A DNA stretch of 64,000 nucleotides from contig CP136490.1 of NCBI GenBank assembly GCA_032768795.1, forward strand, positions 3,038,001 through 3,102,000, given 5' to 3'. This DNA is from Tremella fuciformis. Lineage: Eukaryota; Basidiomycota; Tremellomycetes; Tremellales; Tremellaceae. Made by a program: the position numbers and the translations under genes. Position 1 is the first letter of the stretch, and each line of letters opens with the position of its first letter. This document shows positions 25,069-34,976 of this stretch, piece by piece. The notes below the pieces were generated by a model. That model was not told the DNA's origin, did not search any database, and worked only from the letters and a program-made list of their open reading frames with translations.

Positions 25069-25610
25069 AGTTGTTGATGGCGATGGCTGGAAGGGCGACG
25101 CTCCCTCTCTCTACCTCGGGACAGGGGTATCTCGAGAGGCGGCAGACGAGCAGGATGGTCAATGACGCTCGGCGACGCAGTGTTTGGGCTCCATCGCAGG
25201 TCGGCCACCGCCACGGGGTCGTCGCGGTCGCGCTCGCGGTCGCGAAAGGCGGCGAGGGGCGGGAAGCTCCTGGACGATGACGAAGATTCCGACGAGAGCA
25301 AGGGGGGCAGCTGCTGCTGGTGGAACGACGAGCGCGACGAGCTCGCGGCTGATCCCGGGGCCGTCGAGGGTTGTCCGCCACCGCCAACGGCACCAGGTAA
25401 GATCATTCCGCTGACAGCGCCCATGGTCATGGAGGATGCACCGCCGCCGGCGCCGACGTTGGTGCCGGTGTGGCCGTTGTGGCCGTTGGTGTTGTGGTGC
25501 ACGACGAGCTGTCGGGGCCGATATCTCGGGCTGGCGCCTCTTTCCGAGCCCGACGGGTCGATGTTCATCGGAGTTGGAGCAAGGGGTGTGAGTGCAAGGG
25601 AAGGGGCCAA
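21284..25610 (-). CDS. Large Zn2Cys6 transcription factor with polyglutamine tract
   Basis: Nuclear regulator of about 1,170 residues. Exon 1 runs 25610-24170; later exons start at 24122, 23828 and onward to 21284, split by about nine short introns that all restore frame. Exon 1 is low complexity with a polyQ run (CTG repeat 25035-25067), then a basic patch and the zinc cluster C-K-E-C ... R-C-D-R-K-F-P-C-N-H-C ... L-C. A coiled coil follows (T-L-T-V-R-V-S-R-L-E). The Fungal_trans domain contains I-G-L-H-R-D-G-T-K and Y-R-R-R-L-W-S-Y-L. The C-terminal part is G/P/N-rich, ending P-S-V. The final intron (gtgagt to cccag) removes an alternative read-through ending at 21229. The alternative start is the ATG at 25568. 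Targets unknown. Confidence 0.88.
25035..25067. repeat. CTG/CAG trinucleotide repeat (11 units)
   Basis: Eleven CTG units on the plus strand, read as CAG (glutamine) in the minus-strand transcription factor. Adjacent Q and S codons extend the glutamine-rich region. Confidence 0.95.
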
Positions 25611-26868
25611 GGTGGGGAAGGGGTGGGTGGACAGAGCGGCGCGCGCAAGTCGGCTAGTGCGATTGCGACTGCGATCCGACCGGGAGGTGCATGTGACCTA
25701 CGTTGGTTCACCGCTGGTGGTGGTGGCACTGGCACTTGGTCTTGAAGCTTGTAGGAGAAGCTATGGACATGGAGCAAAGGAGCGCAAGCCAAAGAAGACG
25801 AGGAGGGGTGGTGTCAATCCCGACGCATGGCGTCTGGGTCTACTCGTGTACACCCCCTGGCCGCGGCCGTAGCGCGATACGGCAAGGATGGGCTCGACGG
25901 GTGGCCGACGAGGCGAGGCGAGGCGGCCGGCAGGCGAAGACGGGTGTGAGTGTGGGCGTGAGTGTGGATGGCGAAGGGATACGAGTTGGGGCCGGCCCTC
26001 ACACACTCTTGGTCGATCGAGCAGAGTCGAGGACAGAGGAAAGGCAGCACGGGAGCGGTGCGGTGCGTGGCTTTGTTCAACACCCAACTGGGCTGGGTGG
26101 ATGCTCGGAGATGCGCTCGCTCGCCCGATCGTGCGTGCGTGCGGCGTGGTCTGGCTCACTCACGACTAGCGACTAGCGTCTAGCGAGCGAGGCGGTCTGG
26201 GCCTGTGTGGCGCAAGGAGGGAAGAGGGTCGTCTGTCCACTGCTGTGAGGTGCAGCAGTCACACACAAAGAAAGAAAACTTTTGCAACGTGCTTGTCGAA
26301 GCGAGCGAGCGAGTAGTGTTGGATGAATGTGGCAGGCGTGGCAGCGAGGAGGGGAGGACAGGACAGGGGAGGGGGAGGGCGTCGACCGGATACGTTCCGT
26401 TGGTATCCGTCCCTTGTTCAAGGCCGAGGGTCGTCCTTTCGGAGGTCAATGCTGCTCAAGGCTGATTATGGCTGATGTCGACCGACTAGCAGCGATCACG
26501 AGCACAGCAGAGCAGAAAATGTTGAAAGGACAACCTGTCAGCAACTCTGCTCAACTTCATCTGCAACTCTCTCTAGCCGACAAAGCCGGGGCCTCGAAAA
26601 AATCCCAAATCCAGCAATTGCCCTTGCCGTCACACAGAGGGCAATCGACGGGGAGAGAACAGCGGTATCATCAGAACAGAACAAGACAAGCATGGATTGA
26701 GACGAGGATTCGTAATCAGGGTTGTTCGCGCTGGCCGTGTCGGCCGTAGCGTCCGAGATGTGCGAAACGAGCGATACATGATCCGTCATATCCAACCAGG
26801 TACGACCAAAGAAAGGGTATCGAGTGCGAGCAGGTATCGGATGCCAGTCTGAGCGCGAGAAAAAATGT
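25611..26868. other. Spacer: promoter/leader of the Zn2Cys6 gene and 3' region of the UBL3-like gene
   Basis: 1.26 kb with no frame I can support. GC-rich with C/T tracts (minus-strand sense) near the transcription factor start, then less structured sequence. Frames here are short and overlap on both strands, as expected by chance in GC-rich DNA. Confidence 0.4.
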
Positions 26869-27731
26869 CTACATGATCGTACACCGGCACCCTCCGACCT
26901 CGTTCTCTGCGTTGGGAGGCCGCGTCCGGGAGGTGGTAGGGAAGATGTTTCCCTTTTTGGGATCTGACCATGAGTATGATTCTGCTCGTAGAACCCGTGA
27001 ACCCACCATCCTCATTGCGGATCGAGAAGGATCGTACAGATATGTGGATCACGGTCGGGATGGCCGGCGGAAGAGCCACGGGTAAGCTGTTGGCTGATGT
27101 GTATGAGCATCGCTCGTGGGAAGAACGGCGGATACTCACATGATAGGGTCGAGTCGTCTTGCAGCACTCGGCCAGCGTGTAGGACTCGCAGGAAGCTGGG
27201 AGATGGTGGCTGGGCAGGGGCGGTCCAATCTGCCATTCAGTATTATTATATGACTGACCCAGACTCGGGCTAAAACTCGGCACAGGACAGGGCCGAGTGC
27301 TGGGAGGGACGAGCGAAGGGTCGTGTCTCACCTGAAGGCCACATGCTCCATATGAGCTCTTTCTGCCATGTCAGCTTCACTGCCTGAGAGCTGTTGAGGG
27401 CGCTCACCATCCTCCCAACGGTCGTCTCTGGCTCGAAAGTGAATACATGGCTCTGACCCGAGATGATGAGCACCCGGAGATGGACCAAGGGCACCGGGGG
27501 CGTGATCGCATCCCGGTCCCTGCTCGCAATGGAAATAGACCGCACGGGCGCCAGGCCAATCACGGGCGAGCCGGTTCTCGGCGGCTGAGAAGGCGAGGGG
27601 GGCGAGGCCGGGATGGGCGACGAGGCAGAGGCAGAGGCAGCGAGAGGGTGTTCTATGGTCGTCGGCGGCAGAGCAGGCTGAGATGGGCCGGCGAGCGAGG
27701 GGGACGACGGGGGCGGTGCTGTCGATGCCAT
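26869..27731 (-). CDS. UBL3/MUB-like membrane-anchored ubiquitin-fold protein
   Basis: Ubiquitin-fold protein tethered to membranes by prenylation; in animals and plants this family sorts proteins to vesicles or recruits E2 enzymes. Exons: 27731-27408, 27362-27332, 27229-27140, 27093-27007 and 26963-26869. A P/S/A-rich N-terminus precedes the fold: L-R-V-L-I-I-S-G-Q-S, then K-E-L-I-W-S-M-W-P-S-D-W, then S-F-L-R-V-L-H-A-G-R-V-L-Q-D-D-S-T-L and P-T-V-I-H-I-S-V-R. The chosen last exon ends G-G-C-R-C-T-I-M. That provides a CaaX box (C-T-I-M) preceded by another cysteine, matching the family's C-terminal anchor. The intron before it is 43 nt (gtgggt..gtcag). Without it the frame runs on to a CaaX-less end at 26786. 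Confidence 0.82.
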
Positions 27732-28656
27732 CGTCGATGGCGGCGGCGCCGGGGCGTGTGATGCGATGGGCGATGTGTGTAGTATGGGGAAGAAGAAGAG
27801 CCAAGAGGGCTTGGGCTTGGCTACGAGGGGAAAAAGACGGACAGACGGGCCGGCAGAGCAGACAGAGGTGACTGTTGGCCGAAGACCGAGCGGGCTCGCT
27901 GACTCCGGAACGACGACGACCTCGTTTTTCCCCGAGTTTTAGGTCACAAGACGAGCGTCACCTGGTCGTCCCTTTGCCCTTCCTCGTCGGTCGTTGGAGG
28001 TGGGGTGATACGTGTAAAGACGAGAAGGCTGTGCGATGCAGCGAGACGAGATGTGATGAGACGACGAGGATTGAGAATAGAACCAGAGTCGAGTGTGGGA
28101 TGATTCGGGGGAATTGATGATGTCAGGCAGGCAGGCAGGCTTGATAGGAGAGTAGTAAAGGGAAAAAAGGGTGACCCGCGGGGCCAGAGGAGAGAAAAGC
28201 GGGAATTGAAATAGTAAAGTGAAAGTACTGCCACTCGTTTGAGGATGACGAGTGCCCCTTATCTTCTACGAGCACCTCTTACGAGTGGATGGTCGTTGGG
28301 CAGCAAAAGGTGCATGTGGCTCGTGTGCTGTCAGCAATCGCAACCATCCGACCCATCCATCACTTTGACCGAGCTAGCGTAGGCGTAAAAAGAGGGCGCT
28401 AACCTGCGGATTTGCTCGTTTAGCCGGGCAAGACACGGGCCCCGGACGACATACCCCGAGTCCGTCCCAGGCCAAAGCCGCGAGACACCCTTCTCGGGAC
28501 ACTAGACGGGATACAGGACATGCATACAGTTCTGTGAGCGGCTATGGCGTCTCCGCAAGCATACGAGTACAACAACAGCTGCTGCTACAGTATGCACTGT
28601 TCGGACACGGGCTCGGTCTGTCGAGTCTGGACCATTGATCCCTGCGTCGGAGACAG
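27732..28656. other. Spacer without recognised gene
   Basis: 925 bp between the start of the UBL3-like gene and the stop of the next minus-strand gene. It contains purine-rich stretches and short direct repeats (caggcaggcaggcagg near 28124-28140). Likely promoter and 5' UTR of the UBL3-like gene. Confidence 0.4.
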
Positions 28657-29831
28657 TCAAGCCTGTGGCGGGAAGGGCGCAGTGAACATGGTCATGGCGG
28701 TCTCACTTTGCCCGTCAGCTCGGCTATAGCCGACCGGCCCACCAGATCTAACACTCACCGTACGAGGTTTCTCCAGCCGGGATACTTTGCCCGCGCCCAT
28801 AAGATGATGCGGTCGCCAGCTTGGGCGTCGCGGACGAGCGGGTGGTCCAGCTCGAGCACGTTCTGATGCATGCGGTAGTACTGGCCCGCTGGACGTCAGC
28901 TATGACCTCTTTGCGAAAGACAATCGGGCGGCAGCTTACCGTGCACATTGTACTGGATCGTCGTGCGGGTCCCTTCGACCTCCTGACCATTGCGAAACAA
29001 GGACGCCTCGAACCAAGAGTAGCTCTGCTCGTATGTCCCTACCAGTCAGCGGTCTCCGGCGAGTAGAGTCAGAGACGTGCCGTAGTACTGCGAGCCGTTC
29101 GTGCTCCATCCTTGGTCCCTCGAGAGCGTCTCGATGACCACTCGCCGCAGCCAGCGCTTGACCACCGGATTGCGTCTCTGGCTGGTCGCATCTGCTCCGT
29201 CTTTGGCTGTCCCAGCGGCCACCGCCAGGCTGCTGCTAGGGGCAGAGGCGAAAGGCGCAGAAGGGAACAGTCGCTGAGGGGTCGCCGTGCACCCCACTGG
29301 CTCCGAAGCCAACACCCACACCTCGCCGTCTCCCTCACGCAGCACGTCCCACCCGTTCCGATCATCTGAGTCGCCGACCAAGTCATGCTCCTGCCCATTG
29401 GTGAACGCGCTCGAGACCATGCTTCTCATCCGGGGGCTCTGCGAGCCGGCGGTGACAGTCACCTCGCGCGCACACATCCGGCGGCAGGCGCTCCAGTACT
29501 CGGCATGGTCCAGGATGCGATGCGCAACTTCGGCAGGCAGGCCCCTCCGCGCGAGGTACGCCGCCGTCAGGCGTATGTCGCCGGGACTGGGAAAGTAGTG
29601 CTCGTGTGCCGTATCGGGTGTGCCCATGGGCAGAAAGTAGCTCAGCGGAGAGCGGTGCGGGTCGGAGGGTCGGTGAGGTGAGGCTGGAGGCGGGTCCAGT
29701 GGGGGTGGTACTGCCGGTGTGGGCTCGGTGCGAGATGGACGGACGCGCTCGGATGGGCGCGAGCCCGGGGTGCTGGACGGATTGGAGGATAAGGCATTGC
29801 CAGACGCAGGCCGAGATTGCCCTACGCCCAT
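28657..29831 (-). CDS. Conserved fungal protein of unknown function, N-myristoylation candidate
   Basis: Exon 1 runs 29831 to about 29089; further exons end at the stop TGA 28659-28657. The protein starts M-G-V-G-Q-S, a possible N-myristoylation site, then a proline/serine-rich linker. A helical region follows (R-L-T-A-A-Y-L-A-R-R-G-L-P-A-E-V-A-H-R). The C-terminal part is beta-rich and has features I know from unnamed fungal proteins: R-R-V-V-I-E-T-L-S-R-D-Q-G-W-S, then Y-G-T-Y-E-Q-S-Y-S-W-F-E and L-W-A-R-A-K-Y-P-G-W-R-N. The first intron needs a GC donor (gcacgt) to keep Y-G-T-Y-E intact. The function is unknown. It is divergent from the sideroflexin gene, 276 bp apart. Confidence 0.7.
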
Positions 29832-30107
29832 CTTGAGCAGTAGTGCAGATGATTAGTTGTAGATGGTGTAGATGTATAGTGGCGATCTCTACCTCGCTCG
29901 CATCTCTTCCTCTTGGACAAACGCAAGGCAATGACGCGCTGAAGCAGCGAGGACCGTGCATGGGATTTGCCACCACGTGTCATCCGGCCGGCACAGATCT
30001 CCGAGGCCGACAGCGAGGAACGGGTCGAAAAGTCCATTCTCAGTCGAGTTCGGATTGCTTCAGCACTCGCCCACTTGACTGACCAGCTGGACGCAGCCTC
30101 GCACATC

Positions 30108-31489
30108 ATGTCCGTCCATGCAAGTACCGAGCAGCCGCGCTACGATATCTGTGAGTCCGGTCCGCGGTTCATCGAGTGCAGAGAGTCTGACGTTGAGCGA
30201 AACCCCGCTTTGACCTAGGTACATACAGTGAGCCTACTTCTCCCTACTCTCGCTCGAGGACAGGCAGCTGACGACTCAGCCGGCCGCCTTGCGTATTTCT
30301 ACTCGACGACCTCGCCCCTGACCCTGCTTGCATCTTCCGCGAAACTTGAAGATGCGCAGAAGGACGTCAAAAAGTACGAAGGGCTGATCAAGGATGCGGG
30401 CCGCGAGGGCTGCTGGGTGGACGCGCAGGACCGGGATCGGTACTATGAGGCGCGGCAGCGTGGGCCTCTCACTACATTGCGCTACGCTGCGGCGAGCAGG
30501 GGAGTGAGCTGACGCATAGTGGTCGACTCGTCCATCCATCCCGATACCGGCAAGCCCGTCCTGCTGCCATTCCGCATGTCGGCCTTTGTGCCGACCAACC
30601 TGATGTGCGTGGATCCCCCTTGGTCTTCCCAGTCGTTGACGGCTGACGCGCAGAATCTGCGTGAGCTAGGCAGCCGAGTATGGGGCTTATGAGAGCTGAC
30701 GCCCAGGCTGGCATGCTCATGCCGAATCCGAGCCTCAAGAGTGTCATCTTCTGGCAATGGGCGAACCAGACCCTCAACGTCGCCGTCAACTTCAGCAACG
30801 CCAACAAGTCGATCCAGATGACGCCCGCGGAAATCGGCACCGCCTACGTCGCCGCGACGTTCACGTCCGTCTTCCTCGCTGTGTCGCTCACGCGGCTCGT
30901 GCCCCGCCTGCGCGTGTCCAGCGCGACCAAGGAGGTCCTGGCGAAGCTGGTGCCGTTTGCGAGTGTCGCTTCGGCGGGGGTGGTGAACATCTCCTGTATA
31001 CGGTGGAAGGAGATGCGCGACGGCGTCGAGGTGTACAAGCTCACGCGGGACCCGACGACCGAGGCGGAGGAGAAGCATGTGCTGGGCAAGAGCCCAAAGG
31101 CGGGCCAGATGGCCGTCATGCAGTCGGCGGCAAGCAGGGTTTTCACCAACGTGTACGTCTTACCGGATCTGAATTTGACAATGGGCAGCTGACGGTGTGA
31201 TAGCCCCACGCTCATCCTGCCTCCGATGATCATGACACTTTTGCAGAAACGAGGGGCCTTTGTCGGCCCGAGGGGCCACCTCTACTCCAACCTCACCCAG
31301 CTCACACTCAGTGAGTGCCAATCATCTTGCAATCCGTCGGTCGCTGACATACCAGTCGGCCTATCACTCGGGCTCTTCCTTCCGCCTGCCATTGCCTACT
31401 TCCCTCAGCGCGCAAGCACCGATCCGAAAAAGCTCGAGCCAGACTTCAGGGAACACCAACCCCCGGTCTACTTCAACAAAGGTCTCTAG
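30108..31489 (+). CDS. FSF1: Sideroflexin, mitochondrial inner-membrane amino-acid transporter family
   Basis: Multi-pass mitochondrial carrier; sideroflexins move serine and related substrates. Exons: 30108-30150, 30219-30227 (9 nt), 30280-30459, 30520-30604, 30654-30660 (7 nt), 30707-31152, 31204-31310 and 31356-31489. Joined, these give the family start Y-D-I-C-T-Y-T-G-R, then P-L-T-L-L, H-P-D-T-G-K-P-V, L-L-P-F-R-M-S-A-F-V-P-T-N, and G-M-L-M-P-N-P-S. Next come W-Q-W-A-N-Q-T-L-N-V-A-V-N-F-S-N-A-N, several membrane helices, and the C-terminal L-P-P-A-I-A-Y-F-P-Q. The two micro-exons are required to keep the conserved Y-T-G-R and P-T-N-L-I-I-C-A-G-M segments. The length is about 335 residues, normal for the family. 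Confidence 0.92.
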
Positions 31490-31624
31490 ACTGCTGCATC
31501 AATTCCTGCTTCCATATCTGCCATACCGATGCATATATACCCTTGCAATCTGCTGAAGAAGAAATAACTTGTAAATGCAAGCGGGAAACCCCAATTTTGC
31601 GGACACAAAGTCGCCACAGTCGGC

Positions 31625-33321
31625 TTACCTACACAGTTGCTGCAAGTTCCCAGAAGAATCGTTCACCCAGTATTGGTCGTCGCCCTCCGGCATCTCCATC
31701 TGATATCCATCGTATCGTTCAGCATGGTCCTGCAAGTGCTCAGCGAAATTGTCAAGGGTGGTGCAGGGCGGGTCGAGTTCGTCTCGACATGCTTGAGAAT
31801 ACTGTTCATCAAGAGAGAATTCGCCGGCAGGCTGCTGTATATCGTCCCAATAATATGATTCGTACGGTTCCGGCTGTCTCGTCGCTAGTTTTGGTGTATA
31901 GTAGTCCAGATCATCAGTGGCGCCAAGATCGTATTGGCTTTGACCGTAATCTGGAATGTCGCGCCCTCCGTGAGAGCCGTGATTCAATGTTCTATCTTCG
32001 TATCTCGGGCTATAGTCCACGTAGTACTGATGCGGCGCGCGGGAGTTTGTGGCTTGGGCGTACTCGCCGTGTCCGCGCTCGTATCCCCCTTCGTAATCGT
32101 CCTGATACTCGTCCTCGTACTCGTCCTCGTACTCGCCCTCGTACGCGTCGTCATGAAGGTCGCCGCCCTCGTACACAGGCCATATCTCTTGAGGTTGATA
32201 CGGCTCGATCAGCCGTCCATTCATTACGCTATCCTCCTCGTGACGCGGATAAGGGGCATTACTTCTGGCAGCGTAGGCCTGCTGTGATGTAATGGGAGGC
32301 GCGTCATACGAAGACCGGCTGATTTGCGCCGTCGAGTGCCAGTCATGGTCTCGAGATCGTGACACTCCAGGTGAAAGGTGTGCTCGAGAAGCCGGACCGT
32401 AGTCGACCCCGAAAGAATGCGAGGTATTCTCCCAGCCAGGCTGATCATATGAGTCCTCGTAGTCGCGCGGCGTCCCCGAGGTGTGACGCTGATCTCGATC
32501 AGACCCGGTCGGGTGGGACTGTGAAAACTGGTCTTGTCGTCAGCGAGGGGCGGAAAGTGCTAACGCCAAGTGCCTCACCTAGTGACGCAGCCGTTCGAGG
32601 AATGTACATCGAAATCAAGGCTTTGCCTTGTCCAAAAAGCCCTCGAACTTTATCAGGCGGGATCTCATACTCAGCAAAAGAGCTACAAGCCTTGACGTGT
32701 AGTACTCACTGTAAGACGCCGAGATCGGCCTGTCGACGCCGGGATGATCATGCCAGTCGTATGACGTCCACGCTTCTTGAGTGGTTGGAGATCGTATAGC
32801 CAGCGGTTGGAAGATGGTGAGGTGGCGCGGGCGGTGGCAGGAGACGTTGGCCGCCTTATCGAGGCTTTCTCTCTCCGGCGCATCTTACGGTCGTGCAGAC
32901 CTGTCGTCAGTCATTCACACTCGATGGTCAGCTCACGTTGAGCATGTTCCAGGGGTACATTCGGGTATGCCTCTGACAACGGACGATCTTCTCGGTCGCG
33001 TGCAGCCGTTCGCGTCTTGCGCCGGGTCTGTGCTGGCCGTCAGACGGCTGGGCCTTCTGAAGAGCCCCACTAACGTGGGCGTCGATGTTGCCACTCGTCT
33101 TGGATGTGAGGCCCAGCTGTCGGCTGGGCTCGATCGCTCTGCTCGTGCTGTTGTCCTTCCATACCGTCACTCCCCTTGGCGAGTCGGCGTCGCAGGTGAT
33201 TCCTCCCGTCTCGGGCATGCTGCTCGGTAAAGCCCTTGATCGAGCTGAGATAGCGGAGAATATGATTATGTGGCTCGATCAGCTGAGGGGGGACCGTCAA
33301 GATGGGCGGGTTAGCAGACAT
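31625..33321 (-). CDS. Acidic, tyrosine-rich hypothetical protein (model uncertain)
   Basis: Exon-like start at 33321 (M-S-A-N-P-P-I-L-T-V-P-P-Q-L-I-E), then basic segments around 33200-32690, then a long C-terminal exon (about 32530-31625). That exon is disordered and rich in Y, D, E, S and Q, with Y-E-G-E-Y-E-D-E-Y-E-D-E-Y-type repeats encoded by 32090-32160. Several introns with gtgagc/gtgagt donors and CTGAC sites are visible, but I could not fix all junctions. The C-terminus could be extended by splicing past 31625. No family recognised. Its 5' end lies 141 bp from the transposon target-site copy at 33462. Confidence 0.5.
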
Positions 33322-33461
33322 GCTCGTCCTCGGCCAGCTCTCGCTGCTACCCCTCGCAGACCTAAGCAAGCCAAGGAGTCAAAATATGATCATGCGACAT
33401 GATGTGAGCGGGAGATCAATCTCGGCGTCGGTGAATCCCACTGGAACCCCGGACTCCCTCC

Positions 33462-33468
33462 ACCTTGT
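33462..33468. repeat. Target-site duplication, left copy
   Basis: ACCTTGT directly outside the left terminal inverted repeat, identical to 39409-39415 outside the right one, same orientation. Confidence 0.85.
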
Positions 33469-33488
33469 ACCGCGTCGAGATCGTCCCA
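33469..33488. repeat. Left terminal inverted repeat
   Basis: 20 bp beginning ACC and containing GCGTCGAGATCGTCCCA, the exact reverse complement of 39389-39405. One mismatch (third base) against the right repeat over 20 bp. Similarity fades beyond base 20. Confidence 0.85.
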
Positions 33489-33548
33489 CGCCGGTTGAAA
33501 TTTTTCGCCCGTCCGTTCACTTCATTCATTCGCCTCTTCACCCCGCCA

Positions 33549-34949
33549 ATGCTCATTTCACCAACATCCACCACCAAGGGACAGGGGGGGCAGACCAGTG
33601 AATCCCCGGCTCCCCCCCTCGATGGCAATGCCTCTGGCCTGACCCGCCATGCATTGAAACGCAGGCATGGCGACCGACCGACCGAGACCAACCGATCAAG
33701 CGAGCGGGCGAGCGAGCGACCGGTCGAGCGACTGGCGGACGAGGGGGTGACCGGAGGGGCAAAGTGAGTACGCTCTCTGCTCATCACCAGGCTTCGTCAT
33801 TCATCTCTGCCTCACTGCCCCTTGCAGGGCCAGGCGAAGCCATGCCAAAATTCTGTGCCAAGGCCAAGGCTGACTGGACTTAGGAAAAAATCACGCCCTT
33901 CCCGGCACCTCTACTCGGAACAAGTGTTCAACAAACACCCCCTCGATGTCACAACCTTCTCAGAGCCAAGCAATCCGGTGCTCCTTGAGCTTCTCCACCG
34001 CTTTCTCGATGCAAATCACCCACGCAGCTCGCAACGAGTCAATGCTACGCTTGAGGAGCTTCAGCTTGCCTATGCAAACATCCCTCGACAAGTTATTGCT
34101 GGCCCTGGCAATCAAGCCATCCGCTCTTCTCACTCGACACTCCCCTATCACATCATCCGCCTGGAGAAGATCATTGGGCGGGCCAGTAGGAGGGAGATCC
34201 TTGGCGTCTTTCGAAGATTTGATTCCTATGGTCCAGGCAAGCATGTTCCCAAGACAAACAGCCGGACAACACATGACTCCGACAATCATTTCCATCCTTA
34301 CCACTTTGCGATCATCAAACGACAGAGCAACACTCTGGGCACCACCAAAGACACCCTACAATCAGCTCGGAAGGCTCTGCACACCCCAACTTCATTGGAG
34401 CTTCGACGGCGTCAAGCTGCATATCACCTCACCAATACCTTGGACCGGCTGGTAGCAACACCGATTCGACGCTACTATGCAAAACTGGATCCCACCACCA
34501 CCGACTATGCCTTCCATGTTGGTCACTTTGCCAACATTGCTGCCGATGCCAACAACACTCAGCCACTCAATCAACAACTTCGATTTGGTGGGCTGGCCTC
34601 AGGCGTTGCATTTGGTTATGGGGAAGCTCGAAAGCCTCACCTCGATACCAATGACTCACCGGGGATCCCCTCCCTCATTGTCCAGCTGGATGGTCCTCCG
34701 GCTTTCACCCGTTTCCCCCAGCTCAACCTTGATGTCAAACTGTGTGCTGGCGACGCCATCATTGCACCAACAAGATCCCTCATTCACCACGGTCTGGGTG
34801 CTGGGAGTGTCACGGAGGAAAGGGTGACAGCAGTTTTCTACACCTGTCGGCACATGGAGAACCTAGTTGGGAAATCTTTGGATGGAACAATCACAGAGGG
34901 GGTCTTTGCTGGACTTGCTGACCACGATATCCATATACTTGATGAGTGA
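33549..34949 (+). CDS. 2-oxoglutarate/Fe(II)-dependent oxygenase-fold protein (TET/JBP-like candidate)
   Basis: The long final coding block (about 33870-34949) is certain. The 5' end is modelled from an upstream ATG at 33549, with a gtgagt donor at 33764 and a ttgcag acceptor at 33827. A second small intron (about 33855-33883) may follow. The catalytic core shows the double-stranded-helix facial triad: H-L-D (34638-34646, the H-x-D), a distal I-H-H-G histidine (34792-34803), and an arginine (E-E-R-V-T-A-V-F-Y) suited to bind 2-oxoglutarate. The strand pattern L-D-V-K-L-C-A-G-D-A-I-I-A precedes the distal histidine. This order fits the 2OG-Fe(II) oxygenases that basidiomycete transposons carry as TET/JBP relatives; substrate (methylcytosine, thymine or protein) is not known. 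The N-terminus is basic and disordered. Confidence 0.65.
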
Positions 34950-34976
34950 TGTACAAATTGTGGCAGGTGTTCTACC

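Noticed and set aside
25162..25872. 236-residue plus-strand frame
   Set aside because: Antisense to the first exon of the minus-strand Zn2Cys6 factor, whose zinc cluster is unambiguous.
28124..28140. caggcaggcaggcagg tract as a possible CRISPR-like or regulatory repeat
   Set aside because: Only four tetranucleotide units without spacers; ordinary microsatellite in a eukaryotic genome.
31934..32287. Hydrophobic V-L-V-L-rich plus-strand frame that looks like a membrane protein
   Set aside because: Produced by reading the opposite strand of the tandem acidic/tyrosine repeat in the minus-strand gene.
33676..33740. gaccgaccgacc / gagcgagcg repeats as possible transposon subterminal repeats
   Set aside because: Not found at the other end of the element, and partly covered by the putative first exon of the oxygenase gene; kept only as local low complexity.
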